Shown piece after piece: positions 45,403-56,903 of a stretch of 64,000 bases of DNA. Under the pieces are notes generated by a model. The model was not told the DNA's origin, did no database searches, and worked only from the letters and a program-made list of their open reading frames with translations. The first letter of the stretch is position 1; every line of letters starts with the position of its first letter. Origin of the DNA: Cymbidium sinense (lineage: Eukaryota > Streptophyta > Magnoliopsida > Asparagales > Orchidaceae); assembly GCA_021442155.1 (NCBI GenBank), contig CM038215.1:274143014-274207013 (forward strand), given 5' to 3'. The translations under genes and the position numbers were made by a program.

Positions 45403-48322
45403 GGAAGCCCATGTGAGGTATTTTATTTATACAAAGAGGTTACAAGGTCCTTAAAGGATAAACTCAGAACTACTCAAGAGCTACAATTAAAGTAAATCCC
45501 TATCTAAGTACATCCAAAGTAAAAGAAAGCATAAAACAATCAAAAGATACAAGATGATTAACATAATAAGCTAAAGTAAGATTAAAGCCAATGCTCTTGA
45601 GGATGTGGGAATGCATGATAATCAGGGGAGACACGCAAAGAAGGAGAGAGAATCACTGCAAAGTTATAATAAGAGGAGATTAGAGCAGTTAAGGTAATCT
45701 GAGACAAAAGTTAGAGGAAAATAACATAATATGAGTATGTTAGTAAGGAAATGTGATAGAAGGCTGGGGCTCAATCACATCACGTTGAGGCGGTCAAGTA
45801 TGAGCATCAAACTTGTGAAGGGTTACATCACATGAGCTACTACCAGAACCAATAGGGGTGAGATCATCACGACCATCATAGCCAACAAACTGTGAGAAGG
45901 TAGCACCAGTTGTTGATATTTTGTGAGCTTTATTGCAAACCTAAGCAAAATCATATCTAAAATATATAGGTAATTGAAATGAAGGATAAAGAGTCTCATT
46001 CAAGAAAAATATCATCAATATAGTCATCTTGACATGAGAATACATAAACATAAGTGAGTGAGCCATCTTAGCCAGAATCTCATGAATATCCATATTTATG
46101 AAAGAAATTAGTTGACATATAATCCCTCCATAGAAAATTAGAGGAGACTTGCTGACTTAAATAAGTCAATGAGCCTATAATTAACATCATCCCAATCACA
46201 TGATATGTAAATGAATCTTTCAGTGCAGAAAACAACCCAGGAAACAATCCCCATATTAATGTCTTAGAGAAAACAATAATAAAGGAAGATAGCATAGCTC
46301 AACACAAGGAATGAATTAGCACCAAAAAAGTTAGAAGCGGCGGCTCAATAGCGGCATTGAGGGCCCCATTCGGATAATCAGATCAACAATCAATCTAAAG
46401 AACAAGGCGACAAAAACAACATCCAAGATAGGAAGGAGTAAAGCGGCCATAATACCATTCTTCGAATAAAAGCACATAAAAGCACCAACCAGTGAAATGA
46501 GGTGATGCGGTCGAAAAATAGGAGATAAATTGCGGGCAATCGAGCCAACCCAACATCAAGCGCTAATCTGACATTGGAACGCCATAAAAAAAATCAACAA
46601 GTGAATTAAATGAGTCTCAACATTAAAATCCGGAAAACAACAAGTTAAGGCAACATCAAGATAGGAAGATACGACAAATTGGCCATAAAACTGCGGAACC
46701 AAGCCAAACAAAGCAACCTCATGCATTAGAATAAGAAACCGGCCGGTGAAAGGTAAATCCATATCGACTAAGTTACAATTATAGCGATTAAAAAAGCTAG
46801 ATTAAGAGATAAAAGATAATGTCAGTACCCCAACAAAGACAAATCCGATCAGTGAAAATCAGAAAAGCTACCACATAAGGAACATTCATAACAGCAGCAA
46901 CAATATCCTAATTCATCCCACAATCGTTAGAGAAATACCCCATTGGCTTGCCATAATAACAATCATTGAGAGTATACAAACCATAGGTTAAGATCAAGTA
47001 GAGGTTGATTAGGGATGATATGCACAATACTAGCACTAAAAGAATCTATAGCAAGTTAAGGCGGTAGCCAGAGACAATTAATCGAGATAAACCAAATCCA
47101 CAAACATCCAAAGTCTTAAAATAGCACAGTAACATCGATAGTACCTCTCAAACAAAAATGACACTCCAATCCAAGAAGGTAACAGCACAAACCCAATAGG
47201 TGCAGGATTACAATATAAACAATGGTGTAAATATGATACCACCACCACGATGGTAGCAAACCCAGGAAATAATCGGCAGAAAGTCACTCCCATCAGAGCA
47301 ACTAATGCAACATTGTAAGCCACTAGTATATAAAATAAGAAGATGATTCCAAGAAGAGACATCATTACCAAGAAGGAATTTTAAGATAATAAAGGTCCAA
47401 AACCAGAACTTGCTAAAAGATGCGAGGCAAGATGGCAAAAAAAAAGTAGCGGGAGGAAAAGCGGGAGAAACAGCGGAAAATCTGCGGCCCAGACAAGGGA
47501 TTAAAACCAAATCAACAAACAAATCAACAAACAACCATGGCGAAAACCTCAAAACCCAAAAGTAATTAAACCCAATCCATTCAATAAGGATTTAAAATAA
47601 CCATTAAAAGAGACCCGGGTATTACAATTTCTTCCCTTGCAAGAAAGCATGTTGAGGTTAGGCATTATATAAGCAAGGGCAGCCGGCTGTACAGAAAGTC
47701 TTGAAGCCCAACAGCCAACCAAAATCCTTTCAGCATAAGTGTTGAAACCTTTATGAATTAGGCCTTTAAGGAGGAAAGAGTCCCAAGGAATGTAAGCATC
47801 AGCCAAAGAAATACTATAATCATCAAAATAAATCGCCTAGCATAATGCACATTAATGTTTAGAAGCAACATAGGTAGTAGATGCTCCAACCATATTGTCC
47901 ATGAGAAAAAGCGGTTAAAGAAGTTAGTACTAAAATCTAAGCCCATCAAAAGATAACTTCTTCCATGATGGTTAATTCTCTCAGGTTTAGAAATAATTGT
48001 ATTAATGAAATTAAAGTCCCAAGTGGGATTGCAGTTATAAAACCAGTAACAGGTAACACAAGGTTCAATTGGGTTCCAATTCAAGAGATTGTTGTGCATA
48101 TAGTTCAACATCTATAATATTGTAAATGCCAAAAGCAATCTTCCAACTAAAGGAGAAGGGGTAAAGGCAAAGATTCATGGCAAAACAAGACAACAATGAT
48201 ATCTATGAGGTATCCATAAAGAACACAAGGAAACGAAATCCGGAAAAAAAGGGGAGGCGAAGGAGTGATTCGAGGTAAGGAAGCCGTCCAAGTTAACTTA
48301 AACCAGTATTTGGGTAATGTGA
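45403..48322 (-). other. Long 3' region of the second large L1
   Basis: About 2.9 kb, a kilobase longer than in the copy at 32364. Contains repeated phrases (on + CAAGATAGGAAG followed by GGCCATAA at about 46430 and 46660; ACATTGGAACGCC and ACATTGTAAGCC at 46573 and 47308). The GAGCATCAAACTT box is near 45800. The segments near 46320-46560 are richer in G+C than the rest. No domain recognised in the open frames. Confidence 0.7.
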
Positions 48323-51300
48323 TCAAAGAAGATGATCTAATCTCTTTTTAGGTTGCAAGGTAATGTCGGCGTTACCTTCAACATGAGTGATGGTAGAATT
48401 CAATTGAGAGAGAAGAGCCCTAGTTTGCTTGCGGAGGTAGTACAAACAAGCGTTGCTCATATTGGTAGAAGTCAAAGATCAATCAGAAGAGCATCCACCT
48501 CTATCCAAATGAGCCGACCATTTTGAAGACAAATTTCTAGAGCTTTGTGGACTGCCATAAGCTCAGTATAAGAGACATTGCTGAAAATAAGGGGATAAGC
48601 AAATGCACATAGGACAATACCCTTAGAATCCCTAAAAATGCCACCACAACCAGAGCCATTATGAGAGATAGAGCCATCAGTATTAATTTTAATAATATGA
48701 TCAAGAGGTTTTCCAAAACCATTCTATCATTTCGATAAGTAGGTCTCGAAGGTTGAGGCTCGTTTATTGGCTCTGATTCTGACCTTTAAAATGTTTGTGA
48801 TGAATTAAATTGGCTTTAAATAAGTCACAAATTTTGTTTTAGTTCTAGCAATAATCCTCATGTGATTCATACGAATCCCACGATGTTTAGCTTCATTTGG
48901 TCCATCCATATGAACCAAATAAGAGTAATGGCGATTATGATTTTAATATGACCTTTAATTGCATTGTCAAAGTAAACTTCAAGAAGTTGATATAAAGTAA
49001 AAGAACAATTAAAATTGGCAGTGTTGAATAGATCGTCATACCAAATCCAAATTTTAGAGGCAATAGCCCCATTAAAAAAACATGGTTAACATTCTCAATA
49101 TGGGAACAACATTGACATTTAGAGGGTAAAGTAAAACCCTTTACCCCACAACAAAGAGTCAAGAATAATGTTTTTTAAGGATACGACAAGTTAGAATAGA
49201 GTAAGAAGGGGATATTGTTATTCCAAATTTTGGAGAACACAATAGAAGAATCACGAGTGTCTTTAGTGTGAAGCCACACATTTTAAGGTTGAAGTCCCCA
49301 TTATGAGATAGCTTAAAGATAATCGATCATGATTGTTGAGTGATAAGAATATTAGTAATCATATTTAAGAAAGTGGAAGGAATAGAATCGATTCTTACTA
49401 GTGTTCCACTTGTGGTTTTGCGAGAATGAATTAACTCTAATAGCGGAAGTGGTGAGTGTAGAGTAAGTCATCAATGGATCCCACAACCACTCAGGTTGTC
49501 TTGCCAAAAGAAGGAATTGCCGAGTTTATGCCCCAAAAATTAAGAATTGCATCCCATTTGAACAAAGTCTTCTCCACACAGGAGAGTCACCCGATTTAAA
49601 GGGACAAATGAGAGGATGTTTATCCTGGCAATATTTAGAAGTCATGAAATTCGCTCAAAGACTATTTTTACTCCTAAAATTCCACCAAAGTTTGTAGGAG
49701 AAGGCATTGATAACTTCTTTGATGGATTTACATCCCAGACCTCCCTCTTCAAGAGTACCACAACTTTTAGACCAAGATGACCGATGCATTCTTTTAGAGG
49801 AGGTATTGGTTCCCCAAGAATTTGTTTAAGAGATGCTCAATTCTATTGATGGTAGAGTTGGTAGGCATAATGGTTTGAAGAAGGTATATAGGCATGGAAT
49901 TTAGAGTGCTCTTGATCAAGGTAAGCCTACCAAGGAAAGTAAATGAAATTCCCAAACCAAATTTTGTTTGAAATTTTGAATTAGATCATCAAAAGGTGTG
50001 ATCTTTTTTTGGCCTTTAAGAGCCCAAGGTAAGTAAGAGGAGTTGATTTTGCTTAAAATTAGTAATTTTGGATATTTGGTTAAGTCTATTTGGAGGAATC
50101 TTAGTTGAAGGAATAAAACGCATTTTCCTTCATTAAGAAAAGACCACTAACTTTACCAAAATCATTTAGAAGGTTCTTAATGGTTTTAACATGTTGAAGG
50201 AGTCGGGAAGATAATGAAATCATGCAAAGCTAAGATGAAATAGGAAACCTCCATGAGTTTTAAAAGACATATTAGGATTATTAGCGAAAAGATCGTTAAG
50301 GCTCCTTGGCGTATTTAATAGCGATGATAAAAGAGAAGGTGATAGTGGGTCACCTTGCCTCAAACCATGGCTAGAAGGAAAGAAACCTATGGACTCACCA
50401 TTCAAGATAACCAAAAACCAGACATTCGAGATACACCTTTTTATAATCCGGATAAAACTATCAGAAAAACCAAACAAATTCAGGATTTGAAAGAGAAAAT
50501 CTCATGAGAGTTTGTCAAAGGCTTTAGCGATGTCCAATTTGAATAAGATGTTGCCTCCTCTAGAAGGGACATCAATGTCATGAACCACTCTTGAGCAAGA
50601 AGAATATTATCCGATATTGCTCTGTTTAACAAAACCCGGTTTGATTTGGGAGATGATTTTAGGATGCAAGGGCTAAGTCTATTATTTATTAATTTAGCAA
50701 TGAGTTTTGAAAAAGGTGCAAAACTAATCGGTCTAAAATTGCCCCAAGATTCAGGATTGTTAGTTTTGGAAATAAGGACAATAGAAGTGCTAGAAAAGTA
50801 TTTGAGAATAGGATTGCAATCAAAGAAATCAATAACAGCATCAACTAAGTCAATTTTAATAAATGGCCAACAATGCTGAAAGAAGAGGGTCGTATAGTCG
50901 TCAGGGCCAGCAACAAAGTCAGTGTTCATGTTCTTAAGAGTATTACTAATCTCCTCTTTAGAAGGACACATAGTGAGTAAATGATTATCCTCACTGTTAA
51001 TCATAGAAGGGATAAGATGAGTGTTTGATAAAGTTCCCGAACGGTTAGAATTTAATAAAGTTTGGAAATGATGTATGATAGAATCCTTAATATCATTATT
51101 ATCGATTATCCATTCACCATTAGAGTTCTTAATTTTCTTAATCGAGTTTAAGGCTCTCCGTTTATTACAAATGGCATGAAAATACTTGGTGTTTCTATCA
51201 CCATCAGCAATATGCTTGCTTGCGGCTTTTTGATGCCAATAGGTTTCTTCCATGTTTTGATAATTAACCAAGTTATTCTTGGCAATGTTCAACTCCTCAG

Positions 51301-52215
51301 TTCTTGGGATCAGTTGAGACAGCCTCTTCAAGAGAACAAACCTCTTGTTCCATAGCTTTAAGATTTGTGAAAAGGTTTTTGAAAATGTGTTTGTTCCACC
51401 AATTTAGATTTTGTTTAAGTCTTTTGAGCTTAAGCCAAAGGCGAGTCATACCTTTAACGAGTCAGAAAATAGGGGCCATCCAATTAGTGAGCGACATTGG
51501 TGAAGTCACTATGTTGGGTCCACATATTTTGAAATCAGAAAGGAGAGTAGGCGGGTTAGGGGATTTTGAAGGAAATCAGAAGCATGGTTAGACAAATTAC
51601 GCTCAAATGCTCAACAATGGTAGTAGGCCGATTGATCCAAAGAGAATTAAAGAGGGTCCTATCAAGATCGCCAAAGTCTAGAGTTGTGCCACGTGAAGTT
51701 AGACCCAGTGAAACCAATGTCAATCAGTTTGCAATCAAGGATCATATTTGAGAAGTCCTCCATGGAATGAAGGTTAGGAGAACATCCTCCGCGTCTTTCT
51801 GAACTAGCTATGATAGTATTGAAATCACCTCCAACCAACCAGGGAAGGTTAGCAGAGGAAGGAAGTGCGTAAGTGATTCCAAAGAATGTTCTACTCTATT
51901 ACAAGAAGCATAGATAAAAGAGCCAAAAGGCGATAAGTCACCTAAGGAGATTTTGACATTAACCAATTGGTCAAGATCATCAATGATGGAAATGGTGATG
52001 GAGTTGTGCCAAAAGCACCAAATTTTATTATTAAGATTGAAGAAGAAATTATGAAAACCAAGGGATCTAGCGACAAAAGCAATCTTAGAAGAATTAATGA
52101 AAGGTTCAATAAGAACAAGTAATGATGTTATGAACACGACAAAGACTCCCCACGATTGACGGGAAGAGACCCACAACCCATATATTCCAAATAAGAAAAT
52201 TAATTATAAGGGACA
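48323..52215 (-). pseudogene. L1 ORF2 (endonuclease, reverse transcriptase, RNase H), broken
   Basis: The endonuclease begins near 52205 (LIWNI), keeps the catalytic Glu (SLLVLIEPFI near 52095) and FGSFIYASCNRVE. The 283-codon piece at 50480-51331 contains DGDRNTKYFHAICNKRRALN, AGPDDYTTLFFQHCW and WGNFRPISF. RT continues with HGLRQGDPLSP intact at 50341-50370, but the FADD box at about 50213-50232 has lost two bases (SFA, then a frameshift). RNase H is well kept at 48480-48720: NTDGSISHNGSG, CGGIFRDSKG, YTELMAVHKALEICLQ, IEVDALLI, and near 48400 THVEGNAD, so the Asp-Glu-Asp set is present. The protein ends QPKKRLDHLL. Less decayed than the copy at 34272. Confidence 0.9.
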
Positions 52216-52264
52216 ACCAAAGGAAAAAAAAAAAAAAGAAAGGAAGAGAGAGAAATGATGACAC

Positions 52265-53268
52265 ATTACTTGTGTGGGGTGGAAGAAGAACAAGTGGTTC
52301 TAGTGAAGTTATTATTAGAAAATTTTGGTTTGTAGGGTTTTTTGTTTTTAACAATTTGAAAGGGTCTATCAGAATTGAAATTATCTCCATCAGAAAGGTA
52401 TTAATTTTTGGGTTCCGGAATAGTAGAAGAATCTATCAATGTTTTAGAAGAAGGGATTTCACCTTCTTAGTATCGTGAGTGTGAGAAATTGGGTTCAATT
52501 GATTATCACTCAAGGAAATAGATGGGGAAGTTACACCATTCATAATACAAATATCTTTCTCAATATGTTCAAGCCATAGGGTCATCATTGTTTTGGTCCT
52601 TTATATGATTCCCATTCAAATTGTTTGGGTGTCCAATATAAGGCTACCATTCAGATTTTTAGTAGGATTTAAATGAAGCAAAGAGCTATCATGGGAAACC
52701 AGATTATTACAAGCAGGGGTGAGGTTAGGTAAATTGCTATTGGTATCGTCACACCCCTCAATGGCTATTTTTGTACCAAGGTCAGAGTGTTTTCCACTAG
52801 ATAGATCAATAGGAGGTGTAGGGAGGAGAGGTTCTTTTTGAGTATCTTTAGGCACATATGCTAGAGTAGTGGTTTTCCCAGTTCCATTAATGGTATTCAT
52901 ATTCTGTGGTAAATTTTTTGAGATTAGGATGAAGCTCAAAGCATTAGTGATCGTGCGTGAATCTTGCGGTGAGTGCAAAAGACAGAAAATTTTTGAAATT
53001 GACTTTTGGCTATATCCAAATTTTTAGCCAATCCAAACCTCTTTGGGTTATTTTTTTGTGATGTCTATCTCAAGCGAGAATCTGAGTGGATGGCCTAGAT
53101 CTAGTGGCGTTGCTTGGTCTATTTGGAGAGTCCTACCAAAAGGCCGTAACATCAAACAAAACTTGATGAGTGACATAATGTATGCGCATGTTAGGAAAAG
53201 CAAGCCAAAGAGGGACAATGGGAGATTCCTCTTTGACATCAAAGAGGGGCGACCATTTCAATAGCAGG
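52265..53268 (-). pseudogene. L1 ORF1, 5'-truncated and broken
   Basis: Begins in the DUF4283 domain at the equivalent of LKWSPLFDVKEES near 53262, then GRTLQIDQATPLDL and PKRFGLAKNLD. The CCHC knuckle is destroyed by a frameshift near 52970. The acidic tail is partly open (120 codons at 52616-52978), and the basic C-terminus NFTRTTCSSSTPHK at 52265 parallels the end of ORF1 at 38460. Confidence 0.82.
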
Positions 53269-53273
53269 GGTGA

Positions 53274-53945
53274 GGTTTATTTTAGTTTATGTTTTTTATA
53301 TTTTAGTTTATTTTTTAAGTTTAAATTTATTTTTCAGTTGAGTTTTATTTTTATTTTATTTTTTAGGTTTAGGTTTTTTTTATTTTTAGGTTTAGGTTGA
53401 GGTTTTTATTTTATTTTTATAGGTTTTGGTTTAATTTTTTTATTTAAGGTTTATTTTTAGGTTTTAATTTTTTACTTTAGGTTTTGGTTTATTTTGTTTT
53501 ATTTTGTTTAGTTTTAGGTTTAGGTTTTATTTATTTTAGTTTAGTTTATTTCAGTTTAGGTTTAAGTTCATTTTATTTTGTTTATTTTATTTGTATTTTT
53601 GGTTTAAATTTTTTTAGTTTAGGGTTTAGGTATTATTTTAAGGTTTAATTCTTAGGTTTGGGTTTTCATTTTACTTTATTTTAGGTTTATTTTATTTTTA
53701 TTTTACATTTAGTTTTTATTTTATTTAGGCTTTTTATTCTTAGGCTAATTTTATTTTTATAGTTTAGCTTAGGATTTTATTTATTATATTTTTATTTAGT
53801 TTTTAATTTTTATTTTATTTTATTTTTAAGTTTAGGTTCAAGTTTAGGTTTTAGTTTAGGTTTTTATTTTATTTAGATTTAGGTTTTTTTATTTATTTTA
53901 TTTTTGTGATTTATTTATTTTAGGGTTAGGTTTTTAGGTTTTTAA
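53274..53945 (-). repeat. AT unit (copy 16, start removed by the L1)
   Basis: Begins about 100 bases into the unit and then follows the full order: TTTTATTTTGTTTATTTTAT near 53572, TTACATTTAGTTTTTATTTT and CTTTTTATTCTTAGGC near 53702-53747. Among the copies closest to the consensus. Confidence 0.68.
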
Positions 53946-54180
53946 GGTTTAGGCTTTATGGTTTAGGGTTTAAGGTTTAGCATTTATGGTTTAGGGTTTA
54001 GGCTTTGAGGTTTAGGGTTTAGGGTTTAGGGTTGTAGGTTTTAGGGTTTAGGGTTTTGGGTTTACCATTTTAGGGTTTATGGTTTAGGGTTTTAGGGTTT
54101 AGGGTTTAGGGTTTATGATTGTAGGTTTAGGGTTTAGGGTTTAAGGTTTATGTTTTAGTTTAGTGTTTAGGGTTTTTGGT
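53946..54180 (+). repeat. Telomere-like TTTAGGG block
   Basis: TTTAGGG with TTTATGG and GGGTTGTAGG variants; ends GGGTTTTTGGTTTTC before GRP. Confidence 0.82.
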
Positions 54181-54640
54181 TTTCTTTTTAATAGAGAAAA
54201 AATTTAGATTCAACCTTTCTTCTTTTTGATTTGATCAACCAAGTAACACACCAAGTTTTCTAAGACACAAGTGATGATATAGATAAAAAATGAGCACGCA
54301 TAGAGCAAATTAAAAGTTGTAGATAACTTGAACTGTCTCTACTATAAAGATACAGTTCCATAAGTAGCAGATCAGATCTGTTGTTCTTTAGTTTTTCCAT
54401 TTCCCATTAGAACCACCCTGGCCTATCGAGTAACGAGATCCACCAACGTATCCCCGATCCCTCCCTCTACCACTACCATGACTGTAACCTCCGTCGCTCC
54501 TCCAGCCTGCATAATCACCAGCACCTCCAAATCCTAGACCACCACTATGATAATCGCAGCCTCCGCCTTTGCCAACGCCTTTCTAGGCGAGCACGGTTGA
54601 TGGTGATGTTCCTACCATTAAGGTTTTTCCCATTATTAAG
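54181..54640 (-). pseudogene. GRP7-like: GRP retro-fragment 9
   Basis: Full-span copy; minus translation retains pieces such as GGSRY-like and GYSHGSG segments but the frame is broken. Right breakpoint CCCATTATTAAGG. Counterpart of the copy at 28854 in the duplicated block. Confidence 0.82.
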
Positions 54641-54970
54641 GTTTATTTTTTGGTTTAGGTTTTTTAAGTTTTAGGGTTTAGGTTTATTTCTTAATTTATT
54701 TAGTTACTTTAGATTTAAGTTTAAGGTTTGGGGTTTAAGGATTAGGGTTAGGGTTTCAGGTTTAGGCTTTAGGCTTTAGGGTTTAGGGTTTAGTATTTTA
54801 GGTTTTATGTTTTTAGGGTTTAGGGTTTAGGGTTAGAGTTTAAGGTTTTGCATTTAGGGTTTATTGTTTAGGCTTTTGGGTTTAGTGTTAGTATAAGGTT
54901 TAGGGTTTATGATTTTAGAGTTTGGGGTTTAGGTTTTTGGGTTTAGTGTTTAGTGTTTAGGGTTTAGGGT
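54641..54970 (+). repeat. GRP flank and telomere-like block
   Basis: Flank TTCTTAATTTATTTAGTTAC near 54686, then TTTAGGG words; ends AGGGTATTTTTG at the L1. Confidence 0.8.
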
Positions 54971-56067
54971 ATTTTTGTTGAGAAAGGTAGAATTTTATTA
55001 ACATAAAAGGAAAAGAGACAATGTCTTTAAAAGGGGTAAAGCTCTAAAATTCTACTACTCTGAGAGCAACAAGAAACCTAGAGAGCTAAACCCCCATCTA
55101 TGTACATTAAAAAATGAAAAGAAAATAATAGAGCAAATACAGTGCTTAAAAGGCATAAGAGGAAAAGGCAAAGAGTAAGACAAACAAATCTTGAAAATAG
55201 TAAAAGGATGTGTTAGCAGCAGTTCATGATTTCTTTGATAAAGCAAGATAAGCAAGATCCACAACAACATCACTTGGGTTGGCAAAGCATACCCTCTATT
55301 TCAACTTGTAAAAAAAATCTACAAAACACAATAAAAGAAAAAGTCATACCTAAAAATTATAAGGATAAAGAGAGGAAAAGGAGAGAGCTTAGAAAGTGAA
55401 GGCTCAAGATTAGTTAGGATTATCTCAAGGGGCAACAATACATATGAGCATCCAAACTTCAAAAAGAAGGGTTACAATCAAATGTAATGCTACCAACCAG
55501 AGAGAAGATGTGAGTAACATCAAAGCCATCATAGTTAGCATACCTGATATAAGTAAACTTCCAAGGCCAATAATAGATAGAGTTCTAGATCAATCACCAT
55601 TAAACAAAAAGAAACCTACCAGCCACCAGCTAGTAGCCAAACTACCAAATAAAAACCATAACAAACTAATCACAATAACCTAGAGAGAGGCTAGAACAAA
55701 GTCAAAATAATAACAACAACCATTCCCATCCAAGCTCCAAACCAGGAAAACCACACCATCGGCAGCACCGGATTCTAATTGAGAAATAGCCAACAAAACC
55801 AAGATAGGAGCCCTCAAGCCAAAGTCCCAGCAATAAGCAATCACCAAGCCAAACTAGGGTGAACAACCATAAATGACTAAATAGCTCAGAAATTAAATAA
55901 TCAACTAAAGGAAACATAAGGTACAGGCATTGTAAATCACCTGAAGATAAAACAACAACACAAAAGGGGGCCAAAGGCAGCCACCAACCAATAGAAACCA
56001 AAAATTCCAATCCAAATTGATCAACAAAGGTTCAGCTAGCACAGTAAAAGGCTTTAGAAAATTATTG
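54971..56067 (-). mobile_element. L1 LINE 3' fragment (subfamily a, copy 3)
   Basis: Counterpart of 29560-30652: same 3' end, same length (1.1 kb) and same truncation point (GAAAATTATTGGGTTTAGG). The GAGCATCCAAAC box is at 55446. Confidence 0.84.
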
Positions 56068-56114
56068 GGTTTAGGTTTTGGGATTAAGTTTTAGGTTTTA
56101 GTTTAGGGTTTAGG
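56068..56114 (+). repeat. Short telomere-like block
   Basis: TTTAGGG words between the L1 truncation point and the GRP T-run, as at 30653-30710. Confidence 0.7.
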
Positions 56115-56581
56115 GTTTTTTTTAATAGATAATAAATTCAGATTCAACATTTCTTTTTTTTAATTTCATTAACCAAGTAACACAATAAGTTTTCTAAGAC
56201 ACAAGTGGTGACATTGATAAAAAATGAGCACACATAGAGCAAATCAAAAATACTAGATAATTATAATTGTCTCTACTATAAAGACACAGTTTCATAAGCA
56301 GTAGATCAAATCGATCATTCTTTAGTTTCTCCAGTTCCCATTAGAAACAACCTGACCTCTCGAGTAGCGGGATCCACCATAATATCCCAGATCTCTCCCT
56401 TTGCCACCATCATGACTATAACCTCCATCGCTCCTCCCACCTCCATAACCACCACTGCTCTGACCACCACCTTTTTGCACCTCAGATCCCCACAACCACT
56501 ATGATAATTGTTTGCCTTTTCCTTTGCCTCCACCAGGATCTAGGCTGATCACGGTTGGCGGTGATTCTTGGTTACGCTCTT
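56115..56581 (-). pseudogene. GRP7-like: GRP retro-fragment 10
   Basis: Counterpart of the copy at 30711. Poly(A) at 56115-56122, 3' untranslated region, Gly-rich codons and a decayed RRM end. It is the rightmost GRP copy in the window. Confidence 0.82.
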
Positions 56582-56903
56582 AGGTTTAGGTTTAGGTTTA
56601 TGTTTATCAGGTTTTAAGGTTTAGGTTTATTTTCTAATTTATTTAGTTACTTTAGGTTTAGGTTTAAGTTTTGGGGTTTAGGGTTTAGGGTTTAGAGTTA
56701 GGGTTTAGGGTTTAGGGTTAGGGTATAGGGTTTAGGGTTTAGGCTTTATACTTTTCGAGTTTAGGGTTTAGGATTAGGGTTTAGGGCTTAGGGTTTTTTT
56801 TATGGTTTAGGGTTTAGAGTTTAGTCTTTAGTGATTATGGTTTAGGGTTTTTTAGGGTTCAGGGTTTAGGGTTTAGGGTTGTAGGTTTAAGGTTTAGGGT
56901 TTA
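56582..56903 (+). repeat. GRP flank and telomere-like block
   Basis: Flank TTTCTAATTTATTTAGTTAC near 56629, then about 230 bases of TTTAGGG with variants. Confidence 0.82.

Larger units (their letters stand above)
45372..53268 (-). mobile_element. L1 LINE (RNase H-containing), 7.9 kb, 5'-truncated in ORF1
   Basis: The 3' tail is a (TTTA)n run on + (45374-45402, that is TAAA repeats) instead of a plain A-run. Then a long 3' region (to 48322), ORF2 (about 48323-52215) and ORF1, cut in its DUF4283 domain at about 53268, where an AT unit resumes in mid-unit. It interrupts a duplicated satellite block that lacks it at 27717, so it is younger than that duplication. The best preserved coding piece is 283 codons at 50480-51331. 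Confidence 0.92.
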
